From contig NZ_LT906479.1 in assembly GCF_900187015.1 (NCBI RefSeq), positions 2,728,001 to 2,792,000 on the forward strand: a DNA stretch of 64,000 nucleotides, in the 5' to 3' direction. The notes beneath the pieces are model-generated. The model was not told the origin of the DNA, did not search any database, and saw only the letters and a program-made list of their open reading frames with translations. Source of the DNA: Serratia ficaria. GTDB lineage: Bacteria; Pseudomonadota; Gammaproteobacteria; Enterobacterales; Enterobacteriaceae. Each line of letters opens with the position of its first letter. The stretch's first letter is position 1. The position numbers were made by a program, and so were the translations under genes. This document shows positions 16,404-24,209 of the stretch, piece after piece.

Positions 16404-17558
16404 ATGAATCAGACAACTCGCTTTACCCGCTTGGCGCTGGCCGCCGCCGTGACGATCGGCCTCAGCGCCCCCGCGCTGGCCGACCAAACCCTGCTGATCG
16501 GCCTGGCCGGGCCGCTGACCGGCCCTTCCGCGCGCATCGGCAAGGATTTGGAAAACGGCGCGCAGCTGGCGATCGCCGATGCCAATGCCCAAAAGCCGAC
16601 GCTGAACGGCAAGCCGGTCACCTTCAAATTGCTGTCCGAAGACGATCAGTCCGATCCGCGCACCGCCGTGGCGGTGGCCCAGCGCCTGGTGGACGAAGGC
16701 GTGGTCGGCGTGGTCGGCCACTGGAACACCGGCACCAGCATCCCGGCGGCGCGCATCTACCACGACGCCGGCATCGCCCAGGTGGCGCCGGTGGCCACCG
16801 GCCACGGCTATACGCAGCAAGGATTCGACACCAGCTTCCGCGTGATGGGCCATGACGACGACGGCGGCAACTATGCCGGGCAGTACGCGGTGAAAGAGCT
16901 GAAGGCCAAACGCATCGCGGTCATCGACGATCGCACCGCTTTCGGCCAGGGGCTGGCGGATGAATTCGTCAAGTCGCTGCAGGCACAGGGCGTGCAGCCG
17001 GTCACCCGCGAATACGTCGACGACAAAACCGTCGACTTCAGCGCGGTGCTGACCACCATTCGCAGCAAAAACGCCGACCTGATTTTCTTTGGCGGCGTGG
17101 ATTCGCAGGCGGCGCCGCTGGCCCGCCGTCTGAAACAGCTGGGCATGAGCGCTCAATTGATGGGCGCCGGCGGCTTTGTCAGCCAAACGTTTCTGACGCT
17201 GGCGCAAAAAGAAGGCGACGGCGTGGTGGCGCTGGAGCCCGGCCTGCCGCTGGAGCAGATGCCGGGCGGCAAGGCCTTTGAGCAGGCTTACCGCGACCGC
17301 TACAAAACCCATATCGAGCTGCATGCGCCCTTCGCCTACGACGCCACCCGGGTGTTGATCGCCGCCATCGAGCAGGCCGGCTCCGCCGACCCGGCCGACT
17401 ACCTGCCGAAGCTGCGCGCCATCCGCTATCGGGGCGTAACCGGCACCATCGCCTTCGACGCCCAGGGCAACCTGCAGCGGCCGAGCTTCACCCTGTACAA
17501 GGTGGTCGACGGCAAATGGCAGCCGCAGACCGTACTGGGCGGCGCCACACCACAATAA
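16404..17558 (+). CDS. LivK-like periplasmic substrate-binding protein
   Basis: A 384-aa secreted binding protein with a clear signal peptide ending APALA before DQTLLIGLAGPLTGPSARIG. It shows the type I fold features LVDEGVVGVVGHWNTGTSIP and AVIDDRTAFGQGLADEF. It determines what the ABC system imports. Its specificity cannot be read directly, but the downstream ATC hydrolase and carbamoylase point to a thiazoline or N-carbamoyl amino acid. GGGAG precedes the ATG. The binding-protein gene sits after, not before, the membrane genes. Confidence 0.85.
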   Translation: MNQTTRFTRLALAAAVTIGLSAPALADQTLLIGLAGPLTGPSARIGKDLENGAQLAIADANAQKPTLNGKPVTFKLLSEDDQSDPRTAVAVAQRLVDEGVVGVVGHWNTGTSIPAARIYHDAGIAQVAPVATGHGYTQQGFDTSFRVMGHDDDGGNYAGQYAVKELKAKRIAVIDDRTAFGQGLADEFVKSLQAQGVQPVTREYVDDKTVDFSAVLTTIRSKNADLIFFGGVDSQAAPLARRLKQLGMSAQLMGAGGFVSQTFLTLAQKEGDGVVALEPGLPLEQMPGGKAFEQAYRDRYKTHIELHAPFAYDATRVLIAAIEQAGSADPADYLPKLRAIRYRGVTGTIAFDAQGNLQRPSFTLYKVVDGKWQPQTVLGGATPQ

Positions 17559-17580
17559 GAAAGCCATGAGGAGCATGTCG

Positions 17581-18072
17581 ATGAGCTGTGCAAAAAACGA
17601 ATTGGGCATTCTGGCCCGCCGCAGGATTGAGGCGGAGATCATCAAACCAATCTATCAAATCCTGGTGCGCGAGATCGGCAAGGCGCGCGCCCAGGCGGTG
17701 ATCGGCGAGGCGATTGAAAACGCCGCCATCGACGCCGGCAAGCGGTTTGCCGCGCAGGAGCCGGCGGGCGCGGATTTGCAAAGCTTCGCCGCGCTGCAAT
17801 ACCTGTGGGAAAAAGACGACGCGCTGCGGGTCGAAGTGGTCAACCTGGACGACCGGCACTTCGACTATAACGTCACCCGCTGCCGCTACGCCGAGATGTA
17901 CCACGAAATGGGGCTGGGCGAGATCGGCCACCTGCTGTCGTGCGCCCGCGACAGCCAGTTCATCGTCGGCTACGCGCCGGACGTCGAACTGCAGCGCAGC
18001 CAGACCATCATGTCCGGCGCGCCCTGCTGCGACTTCCGCTACACCGCCAAAACTCGGGAAGAGAAAAAATGA
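17581..18072 (+). CDS. L-2-amino-thiazoline-4-carboxylic acid (ATC) hydrolase family protein
   Basis: A 163-aa protein matching the ATC hydrolase family (Pfam ATC_hydrolase). The C-terminal block with RCRYAEMYHEMGLGEIGHLL, then SCARDSQF, then CCDFRY is the part I recognise. In Pseudomonas, AtcB of this family opens L-ATC to N-carbamoyl-L-cysteine. The start at 17581 is set by AGGAG seven bases upstream; two earlier in-frame ATGs (17566, 17575) overlap or crowd that site. Its stop overlaps the start of the amidohydrolase gene (ATGA), which catalyses the expected next step. The family call is firm, the precise substrate inferred. Confidence 0.8.
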   Translation: MSCAKNELGILARRRIEAEIIKPIYQILVREIGKARAQAVIGEAIENAAIDAGKRFAAQEPAGADLQSFAALQYLWEKDDALRVEVVNLDDRHFDYNVTRCRYAEMYHEMGLGEIGHLLSCARDSQFIVGYAPDVELQRSQTIMSGAPCCDFRYTAKTREEKK

Positions 18073-19295
18073 CTCTGCAGATCGACGGCGAGCGCCTGTG
18101 GCGCAGCCTGCATGAGATGGCGCAGTTCGGCGCCATCGCCAACAACGGCGTCACCAGGCTGGCGCTGAGCGAAGAAGACCGGCGGGCGCGCGACCAGCTG
18201 CGCGACTGGGCGCTGCAGGCCGGCTGCAGCGTGCGGGTCGACCGCATGGGCAATATGTTCCTGCGCCGCGAAGGCGCGCGCCCCGAGCTGGCGCCGGTGG
18301 TGACCGGTTCGCACGGCGATTCCCAGCCCAACGGCGGCCGTTTCGACGGCATTTACGGCGTGCTGGCCGGCCTGGAGGTGCTGCGCACCCTCAACGATCG
18401 CCAGATCGCCACCGAACGGGCGATCGAGGTGATCAACTGGACCAACGAAGAAGGCGCGCGTTTTGCGCCGGCGATGATTTCCTCCGGGGTCTTCTCCGGC
18501 GAGTTCAGCCTGGAATACGGCCTGTCGCGCCGCGATGCGCAGGGCGTCAGCATCGGCGAGGCATTGCGGGAAATCGGCTATGACGGCGAACGGCCGGTGG
18601 GCGGCCTGCCGATCCACGCGGCCTTCGAGTTGCATATCGAGCAAGGGCCGATCCTCGAGGCGGAAAACATCGCGATCGGCGTGGTGACCGCCGCGCAAGG
18701 GCAGCGCTGGTATGAACTGGAGATCGTCGGTTTCAGCGCCCACGCCGGCACCACGCCGATGGATCGCCGCCGCGACGCCCTGCTCGGCTTTGCCGAGCTG
18801 GTCACGGCGGTCAACCGGATTGGCCTGGACTTTGCGCCGGACGCGCGCGCCACCGTCGGCATGGCGCAAATCACCCCCAATTCGCGCAACGTGGTGCCGG
18901 GCAAGGTGTTCTTCAGCGTCGAGTTTCGCCATCCGCAGGAAGCGGTGCTGGAACAAATGGAGCAGCGCCTGCTGGCGGCGGTCGGCGCGGTGAATGGCGA
19001 CGCCTTGAGCGCCCGCGCCGAGCGCATCTTCCAGTATCGGCCGATCCGCTTCGACGCCGCCTGCATCGCCAGCGTGCGCCAGGCGGCGCAGACGCTGGGC
19101 TACAGCCATCGCGACATGATCTCCGGTGCCGGCCACGACGCCTGTTATCTGAGCCGGGTGGCGCCGACCGCGATGATTTTCATCCCCTGCGTGGACGGTA
19201 TCAGCCACAACGAACGGGAAAACATCACGCCGGGCTGGGCCGCCGCCGGCGCCAACGTGCTGTTGCACGCGCTGCTGGCGCACGCCGACGCCTGA
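18069..19295 (+). CDS. Zn-dependent amidase/hydantoinase-carbamoylase (M20 family)
   Basis: A 408-aa member of the N-carbamoyl-L-amino-acid hydrolase group. Metal-site motifs are GSHGDSQPNGGRFDG near 80, WTNEEGARF near 125, and HIEQGP near 190. The dimerisation-domain motif FSAHAGTTPMDRRRDA and the late AGHDACYL, PTAMIF and SHNE are also present. Such enzymes cleave N-carbamoyl amino acids to the amino acid, ammonia and CO2. Next to an ATC hydrolase the expected substrate is N-carbamoyl-L-cysteine (AtcC role), giving L-cysteine. It is the last gene of the operon. Confidence 0.83.
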   Translation: MTLQIDGERLWRSLHEMAQFGAIANNGVTRLALSEEDRRARDQLRDWALQAGCSVRVDRMGNMFLRREGARPELAPVVTGSHGDSQPNGGRFDGIYGVLAGLEVLRTLNDRQIATERAIEVINWTNEEGARFAPAMISSGVFSGEFSLEYGLSRRDAQGVSIGEALREIGYDGERPVGGLPIHAAFELHIEQGPILEAENIAIGVVTAAQGQRWYELEIVGFSAHAGTTPMDRRRDALLGFAELVTAVNRIGLDFAPDARATVGMAQITPNSRNVVPGKVFFSVEFRHPQEAVLEQMEQRLLAAVGAVNGDALSARAERIFQYRPIRFDAACIASVRQAAQTLGYSHRDMISGAGHDACYLSRVAPTAMIFIPCVDGISHNERENITPGWAAAGANVLLHALLAHADA

Positions 19296-19333
19296 TCCCT
19301 TTGCGCCCCCGGCAGCCGCTCGGGGCGCAAAAA

Positions 19334-19359
19334 AATATTCAACAAGATGGTTGAATATT
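19334..19359. promoter_or_regulatory. ArsR-family operator dyad 1
   Basis: AATATTCAAC and GTTGAATATT are perfect 10-bp arms separated by six bases. The right arm contains the predicted -35 hexamer of the arsR-type promoter, so binding would block RNA polymerase. Confidence 0.7.
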
Positions 19360-19386
19360 AGCCTGACTGTTCTATATTCAACCATA
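19351..19386 (+). promoter_or_regulatory. arsR-type promoter, apparently leaderless transcript
   Basis: TTGAAT (19351-19356) and TATATT (19373-19378) are spaced by 16 bases. Transcription would start seven or eight bases later, at or next to the A of the ATG at 19386. No Shine-Dalgarno sequence precedes that ATG. Promoter geometry and the missing ribosome-binding site agree on a leaderless mRNA. Confidence 0.55.
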
Positions 19387-19395
19387 TGGTTAAAT
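19376..19395. promoter_or_regulatory. ArsR-family operator dyad 2, over the start codon
   Basis: A 20-bp imperfect palindrome centred on CATATG (core AACCATATGGTT) overlaps the -10 element and the arsR ATG. Its half-site TTCAACC resembles the arms of the first dyad, so the same repressor probably binds both. Confidence 0.55.
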
Positions 19396-19733
19396 TATCT
19401 TCCTCTCAGCTGGACGCCATTTTCCACGCGCTGTCCGACCCGACCCGGCGCTCCATGCTGCGCGCGCTGGCCGACGGCGAACGCAGCATCGGCGAACTGG
19501 CCGCGCCGCTGCAGATGTCGTTCGCCGGCGCCTCCAAGCACGTTAAAGCACTGGAACATGCGGGCCTGGTGCAGCGAACCGTGCAGGGAAGAAACCATAT
19601 TTGCCGGCTCGAACCCGAGCCGATGGCGCAGGCCATGCAATGGCTGCAAACCTATGAACATTTCTGGACTGAACGGCTGGACGCGCTGGAACTGGCGCTG
19701 CGCCAGGCCGAACAGCATCCTCCCAAGGAGTGA
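19386..19733 (+). CDS. ArsR-family (SRPBCC-associated) transcriptional regulator
   Basis: A 115-aa winged-helix repressor starting MVKLSSSQLDAIFHALSDPT and carrying ALADGERSIGELAAPLQMSF, then SKHVKALEHAGLVQR. There is no metal-binding CxC motif. This subgroup regularly pairs with an AHSA1/SRPBCC gene, as here, where the partner begins four bases after the stop. The promoter region holds two dyads that suit autorepression. The ligand is unknown. Confidence 0.87.
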   Translation: MVKLSSSQLDAIFHALSDPTRRSMLRALADGERSIGELAAPLQMSFAGASKHVKALEHAGLVQRTVQGRNHICRLEPEPMAQAMQWLQTYEHFWTERLDALELALRQAEQHPPKE

Positions 19734-19736
19734 ACC

Positions 19737-20270
19737 ATGAATGACTACGGCATGATTATCGAACCCGGCACGCTGCGCATCCAGCGGTTGCTGCCCGGCC
19801 CGATCGAACGGGTCTGGGCCTACCTGACCGAATCCGACAAGCGCGCCACCTGGCTGGCGGCCGGTGAGATGACGCTGGAAAGCGGCGCGGCGCTGGAGCT
19901 GAATTTCCGCAATTCCGATCTGGCGGGCGAGCACGAACAGCCGCCGGCCAAATACAAACAGCACGGCGGCTGCGTCAGCAACCGCGGGCACATTACCTGC
20001 CTTTTCCCGCCGCGCCTGCTGAGCTTTACCTGGGCCGAACAGGATCAGGGCCGCCCTTCCGAAGTGACTTTCGAGCTGACCGAGCAAGGTCAGGCGGTGC
20101 TGCTGACGGTGACCCATCGCCGGTTGGCCAACCGCGACGACATGCTCAGCGTGGCCGGCGGCTGGCACACCCACCTGGATATCCTGGTGGACCGGCTGCA
20201 TGACCGCCAGCCACGGCCGTTCTGGAGCACCCACGCCAGGCTGGAAGAGGAATACCGCGCCAGGCTGTGA
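19737..20270 (+). CDS. AHSA1/SRPBCC-domain protein
   Basis: A 177-aa START-like protein of the AHSA1 group. It opens with LRIQRLLPGPIERVWAYLTE, the usual first strand and helix, then WLAAGEMTL, and ends with SVAGGWHTHLDILVDRL. Such proteins have a deep hydrophobic cavity and often bind a small molecule; the bacterial members' roles are mostly unknown. AAGGAG precedes the ATG. It is co-transcribed with the ArsR regulator, which may sense the same ligand. Confidence 0.8.
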   Translation: MNDYGMIIEPGTLRIQRLLPGPIERVWAYLTESDKRATWLAAGEMTLESGAALELNFRNSDLAGEHEQPPAKYKQHGGCVSNRGHITCLFPPRLLSFTWAEQDQGRPSEVTFELTEQGQAVLLTVTHRRLANRDDMLSVAGGWHTHLDILVDRLHDRQPRPFWSTHARLEEEYRARL

Positions 20271-21299
20271 TCAGCCGTCGTCCCTGCGCCTGAACGCCAG
20301 ATAACCGGCGATCAGCGTAAAACTGCCGACCAGCAACACCAGCAGGATAAAACCGTGGTGATTGCTGGCCAGCGGGATCCCCCCGACGTTCATACCGAAA
20401 AAGCCGGCGACGATGTTGATCGGCAGCGCCAGCACGGTGATCACCGTCAGGGTGTACAGCGTGCGGTTGTTCTGCTCCATCTGCTTGGCGCCAATTTCCT
20501 CCTGCAGCAGCCGGATGCGCTCGGTGAGGCTGGCGAGATCGTTCAGCACCACGGTGAATTCCTCGGTGAACTGGCGCAGGTCCTGCACCACCTCGCGGCT
20601 CAGCCAGTTCGGCGGGCGATTCAGCAGGCGGAACAGCGCCGCCGGCTCCGGCGCCAACAGGCGCTGAAAGCGCAGCAGCATGCGGCGCATGCGCCCCAAC
20701 TCGGTGCGGTTGCGCTTGACGTGGTTGCTCAACAGGCGATCTTCGATGGTATCGACATAGTGGTTGGCCTGGCGCACCACCTGCTCCAGCACCTCCTCCT
20801 GCTCTTCGAGCAAGTGCGCCAGCAGTTCGGTCGAAGACGCCAGCTGCAGCGGCCCCAGCCGGCCGAGCAGCCGTTCGATCAGGCGCAGCGGCTTATGCCG
20901 CACGGTCACCACCAGCCCGCTGCAGCAGTACAGCCACAGCGTCGCGGTTTCGGGGTTGTTCTCTTTGGGATGGAAAATCACGTCGTTGAGCACCGCGAAC
21001 AGGTCGTCGCCCTGCCGCTCGATGCGCGTGGTGTGCGAACCGTGGCGAATTTCGTCGAAGAAAAAATCGGAAATGGCGAAATGATTTCTCAGCCACTTTT
21101 CCGCCGCCGCGTGGTTGAGATTGAGGTGCAGCCAGATAAATCCTTCGCCGGGCGGCAGCGTCTGGTAAGCCTGGCAGACCCGCTGCGACGTCAGCCGCTG
21201 CGGCGGCTCGCCCTGGCGGAATAGGTGGCCGTAGATCAGGCCGGTCACCTCGTCGTCGAAATCAAGCTGGTGCATTTTTTCCGCAAGCGTCTGAGCCAT
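20271..21299 (-). CDS. CorA/ZntB-type divalent cation transporter
   Basis: A 342-aa protein with a long soluble N-terminal domain, coiled helices around residues 150-270, and two C-terminal membrane helices. The family signature GMNVGGIP comes between the helices. CorA has GMN-MPE at this place and ZntB has G-N-GGIP, so zinc (ZntB) is the likelier ion. The ATG at 21299 is preferred over an upstream TTG that would add 19 residues, although its AGGG is rather far upstream. It is monocistronic and convergent with the AHSA1 gene. Confidence 0.8.
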   Translation of the reverse strand: MAQTLAEKMHQLDFDDEVTGLIYGHLFRQGEPPQRLTSQRVCQAYQTLPPGEGFIWLHLNLNHAAAEKWLRNHFAISDFFFDEIRHGSHTTRIERQGDDLFAVLNDVIFHPKENNPETATLWLYCCSGLVVTVRHKPLRLIERLLGRLGPLQLASSTELLAHLLEEQEEVLEQVVRQANHYVDTIEDRLLSNHVKRNRTELGRMRRMLLRFQRLLAPEPAALFRLLNRPPNWLSREVVQDLRQFTEEFTVVLNDLASLTERIRLLQEEIGAKQMEQNNRTLYTLTVITVLALPINIVAGFFGMNVGGIPLASNHHGFILLVLLVGSFTLIAGYLAFRRRDDG

Positions 21300-21486
21300 A
21301 AATATCGCTACCCTGAGAAACCGGACCTCGCCTTTATAGCAATCTTTATCCGCCAACGTTAATTATTTTCACCTTTCCCGATGATTAATATTCCCGTCAT
21401 AAAAAAGTCACAGTAATTCAGAATACTTTGCAGGCAATAGCCAGCACACGTTCAATATTTTAATGCAGTTTCTCAGGAAGGTCCTT

Positions 21487-23097
21487 ATGAGCGATAACAG
21501 CGCCGTTCAACAGGGTGCGCCGGCCGCATCCAGCCTGCCAAAGATCTACCAAAAGAACAGTCGATTAACTGTTCTTTTTTTTGTGTTTTCATTGGTACTG
21601 GGGATCGCCTTCGCCGGGGTGAACTTATTTAACGACGTCACCGACGCCGGTGCGGTTTATACCAGTTACGTCCCGTTTCTCTTATTAGGCCTGGCGCTAC
21701 TTATTGCGCTTGGTTTTGAATTCGTTAACGGTTTTCACGATACCGCCAACGCGGTGGCGACCGTGATTTATACCCACTCGCTGTCGCCGATGGTGGCGGT
21801 GGTGTGGTCCGGCTTTTTCAACTTTCTCGGCGTGCTGCTGTCCAGCGGCGTGGTGGCTTTCGGCATCATTTCGCTGCTGCCGGTGGAGCTGATCCTGCAG
21901 GCCGGAACCGGCAACGGCTTCGCCATGGTGTACGCCCTGCTGTTCTCGGCGATTATCTGGAACCTCGGCACCTGGTGGCTCGGGCTGCCGGCGTCGTCGT
22001 CGCACACGCTGATCGGCTCGATTATCGGCGTCGGCGTGGCCAACGCGCTGATCCACGGCCGCACCGGCACCAGCGGCGTGGACTGGGGCCAGGCGATTAA
22101 GGTGGGCTACGCGCTGCTGCTGTCGCCGGTGATCGGCTTCGCGTGCGCCGCCCTGCTGCTGCTGGCGCTGAAAGCGCTGGTTAAAAACCGCCAGCTGTAT
22201 ACCGCCCCCAAGGGCGATGCGCCGCCGCCGCTGTGGATCCGCGGCCTGCTGATCCTCACCTGCACCGGCGTTTCCTTCGCCCACGGCTCCAACGACGGCC
22301 AGAAAGGCATGGGGCTGATCATGCTGATCCTGGTGGGCACCATGCCGATCGCCTACGCCCTGAACCGCTCGATGCCGCCGGATCAAATCCCGCGCGTGGC
22401 GGCGCTGGCGGAAGTGACCAAGAATGATTTGCTGCGGCAGTTCCCGGCGCGGAGCCAGACGCCGGCACGCGAGGTGTTGACCGGCTATGTGCGCACCAGC
22501 GAACTGACCCCGGACGTGGTGCCGGCCCTGGCGCAGCTGACCGGCGCCATCGGCGACCAGATCCGCCAGTACGGTTCGGTCGACAAGATCCCGGCGCAGG
22601 CGGTCTCCAACACCCGTAACGACATGTACCTGGCGTCGGAAACCATCAAGCATCTGAAGTCGGAGAAGCTGCTGCAGATTGCCGCCGGCTCGCAGCGCAA
22701 CCTCGACGCGCTGAAAGGCGAGCTGGACAGCGCCACCCGCTTTATCCCGTTCTGGGTCAAGGTGGTGGTGGCGATCGCCCTGGGCCTCGGCACCATGGTC
22801 GGCTGGCGGCGCATCGTGGTGACCGTCGGCGAGAAAATCGGCAAATCGCACCTGACCTACGCCCAGGGCGCCAGCGCCGAACTGGTGGCGATGACCACCA
22901 TCGGCGCGGCGGACGCCTTCGGCCTGCCGGTATCCACCACTCACGTGCTGTCCTCCGGCATCGCCGGCACCATGGCGGCCAACCGTTCCGGCCTGCAGAT
23001 GTCCACGCTGCGCAACCTGCTGATGGCCTGGGTGCTGACGCTGCCGGTCTCGATACTGCTTTCGGCGGTGCTGTACTGGATCTTCACCCATATCTAA
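21487..23097 (+). CDS. Inorganic phosphate transporter, PiT family
   Basis: A 537-aa membrane protein with the two PiT signature blocks, GFEFVNGFHDTANAVATVIY near residue 75 and the C-terminal GAADAFGLPVSTTHVLSSGI. About ten membrane helices and a large cytoplasmic loop lie between them. It imports phosphate, usually with divalent metal and proton. GGAAGG precedes the ATG at 21487. The next gene, 27 bases on, is a polyphosphate kinase 2, so phosphate uptake and polyphosphate metabolism are coupled in one operon. It is a different subtype from compact PitA. Confidence 0.87.
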   Translation: MSDNSAVQQGAPAASSLPKIYQKNSRLTVLFFVFSLVLGIAFAGVNLFNDVTDAGAVYTSYVPFLLLGLALLIALGFEFVNGFHDTANAVATVIYTHSLSPMVAVVWSGFFNFLGVLLSSGVVAFGIISLLPVELILQAGTGNGFAMVYALLFSAIIWNLGTWWLGLPASSSHTLIGSIIGVGVANALIHGRTGTSGVDWGQAIKVGYALLLSPVIGFACAALLLLALKALVKNRQLYTAPKGDAPPPLWIRGLLILTCTGVSFAHGSNDGQKGMGLIMLILVGTMPIAYALNRSMPPDQIPRVAALAEVTKNDLLRQFPARSQTPAREVLTGYVRTSELTPDVVPALAQLTGAIGDQIRQYGSVDKIPAQAVSNTRNDMYLASETIKHLKSEKLLQIAAGSQRNLDALKGELDSATRFIPFWVKVVVAIALGLGTMVGWRRIVVTVGEKIGKSHLTYAQGASAELVAMTTIGAADAFGLPVSTTHVLSSGIAGTMAANRSGLQMSTLRNLLMAWVLTLPVSILLSAVLYWIFTHI

Positions 23098-23124
23098 AAC
23101 CGGGCTAACACGGAGAAAACTATT

Positions 23125-24039
23125 ATGTCTATGCATGAATTTAACCGCGACGACAGCTTCAACCAGCGCCTGCTGCAGGAATTTTACGACAGCTACGACG
23201 AAGAGCTGGAGATGGAGTTGGACGACCTGCGTTTCGACGCCGCCGAAGTGGACAGCGATCAGAAAAAGGCCTGGCGCAAGCAGTACTTCCGCGAACTGCT
23301 GCGCCTGCAGGGCGAGCTGGTGAAGCTGCAGGACTGGGTGATGCGCACCGGCCACCGTTTGGTGATCATCTTCGAAGGGCGCGACGCCGCCGGCAAAGGC
23401 GGCGTGATCAAACGCATCACTCAGCGTCTGAACCCGCGCACCTGCCGCGTGGCGGCGCTGCCGGCGCCGAACGACCGCGAACGCACCCAGTGGTATTTTC
23501 AGCGCTATATCGCCCACCTGCCCGCCGCCGGCGAGATGGTGCTGTTCGACCGCAGCTGGTACAACCGCGCCGGCGTGGAGCGGGTGATGGGCTTTTGCAA
23601 CGATGAAGAGTACGAAGAGTTTTTCCGCAGCGTGCCGGAGTTCGAAAAAATGCTGACCCGCAGCGGCATTCAGATCGTCAAGTATTGGTTCTCGATCACC
23701 GATGACGAACAGGAGCTGCGCTTTCTCAGCCGCATCCACGATCCGCTCAAACAGTGGAAGCTCAGCCCGATGGATCTGGAGAGCCGCCGGCGCTGGGAAG
23801 ACTATACCGAAGCCAAAGAGGTCATGTTAGCACGCACTAACATTGCGGAAGCGCCATGGTGGGTGGTTCAGGGCGTCGACAAAAAAAAGGCGCGGCTGAA
23901 CTGCATCAGCCATCTGCTGCAGCAGGTGCCGTATGAGGAAAGCGCTGGCAACGTCATTACCCTGCCGCCGCGCAAGCGCAGCCCCGAATACAGCCGCAGC
24001 CCGATGCCGGACGAAATGGTGGTGCCGGAAGTCTATTGA
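23125..24039 (+). CDS. ppk2: Polyphosphate kinase 2 (PPK2)
   Basis: A 304-aa PPK2 enzyme, which transfers phosphate between polyphosphate and nucleotides. Walker A is EGRDAAGKGG at 84-93, Walker B is FDRSWYNRAGVERVMGF from 141, and the lid module has ESRRRWEDY near 230. One PPK2 domain with this length fits class I, which phosphorylates nucleoside diphosphates using polyphosphate. An acidic stretch (YDSYDEELEMELDDL) precedes the catalytic domain. It is translated from GGAGAAAACTATT-ATG and follows the phosphate transporter gene. Confidence 0.9.
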   Translation: MSMHEFNRDDSFNQRLLQEFYDSYDEELEMELDDLRFDAAEVDSDQKKAWRKQYFRELLRLQGELVKLQDWVMRTGHRLVIIFEGRDAAGKGGVIKRITQRLNPRTCRVAALPAPNDRERTQWYFQRYIAHLPAAGEMVLFDRSWYNRAGVERVMGFCNDEEYEEFFRSVPEFEKMLTRSGIQIVKYWFSITDDEQELRFLSRIHDPLKQWKLSPMDLESRRRWEDYTEAKEVMLARTNIAEAPWWVVQGVDKKKARLNCISHLLQQVPYEESAGNVITLPPRKRSPEYSRSPMPDEMVVPEVY

Positions 24040-24048
24040 GTGCCGCAC

Positions 24049-24068
24049 AGGGGCGGGCAACCGCCCCT
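24049..24068 (+). terminator. Hairpin after ppk2 (no T run)
   Basis: AGGGGCGG pairs perfectly with CCGCCCCT around a GCAA tetraloop ten bases after the ppk2 stop. Lacking T residues, it may stabilise the mRNA end or assist Rho-dependent termination. Confidence 0.45.
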
Positions 24069-24209
24069 CGCTCAGCCGGACCCTGCGGCAACAGGGTTGC
24101 TGTAACGCCTGTTAACAGATTGAAGGGCCATCCCCCTATTTTCTCCACATTTACTGCTCAGACTCTTACCGATATTTATTAATCACTTAGGGTCATAGTT
24201 GCGGTCGCC

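Noticed and set aside
19305..19332. GC-rich 10-bp hairpin after the carbamoylase gene as a terminator
   Set aside because: The stem (TTTGCGCCCC/GGGGCGCAAA) is perfect, but A residues rather than T residues follow on the plus strand, so intrinsic termination is not supported.
21697..23739. 680-codon minus-strand open frame opposite the PiT and ppk2 genes
   Set aside because: Antisense to two clearly coding genes and composed of repetitive His/Gln/Arg stretches; no start signal.
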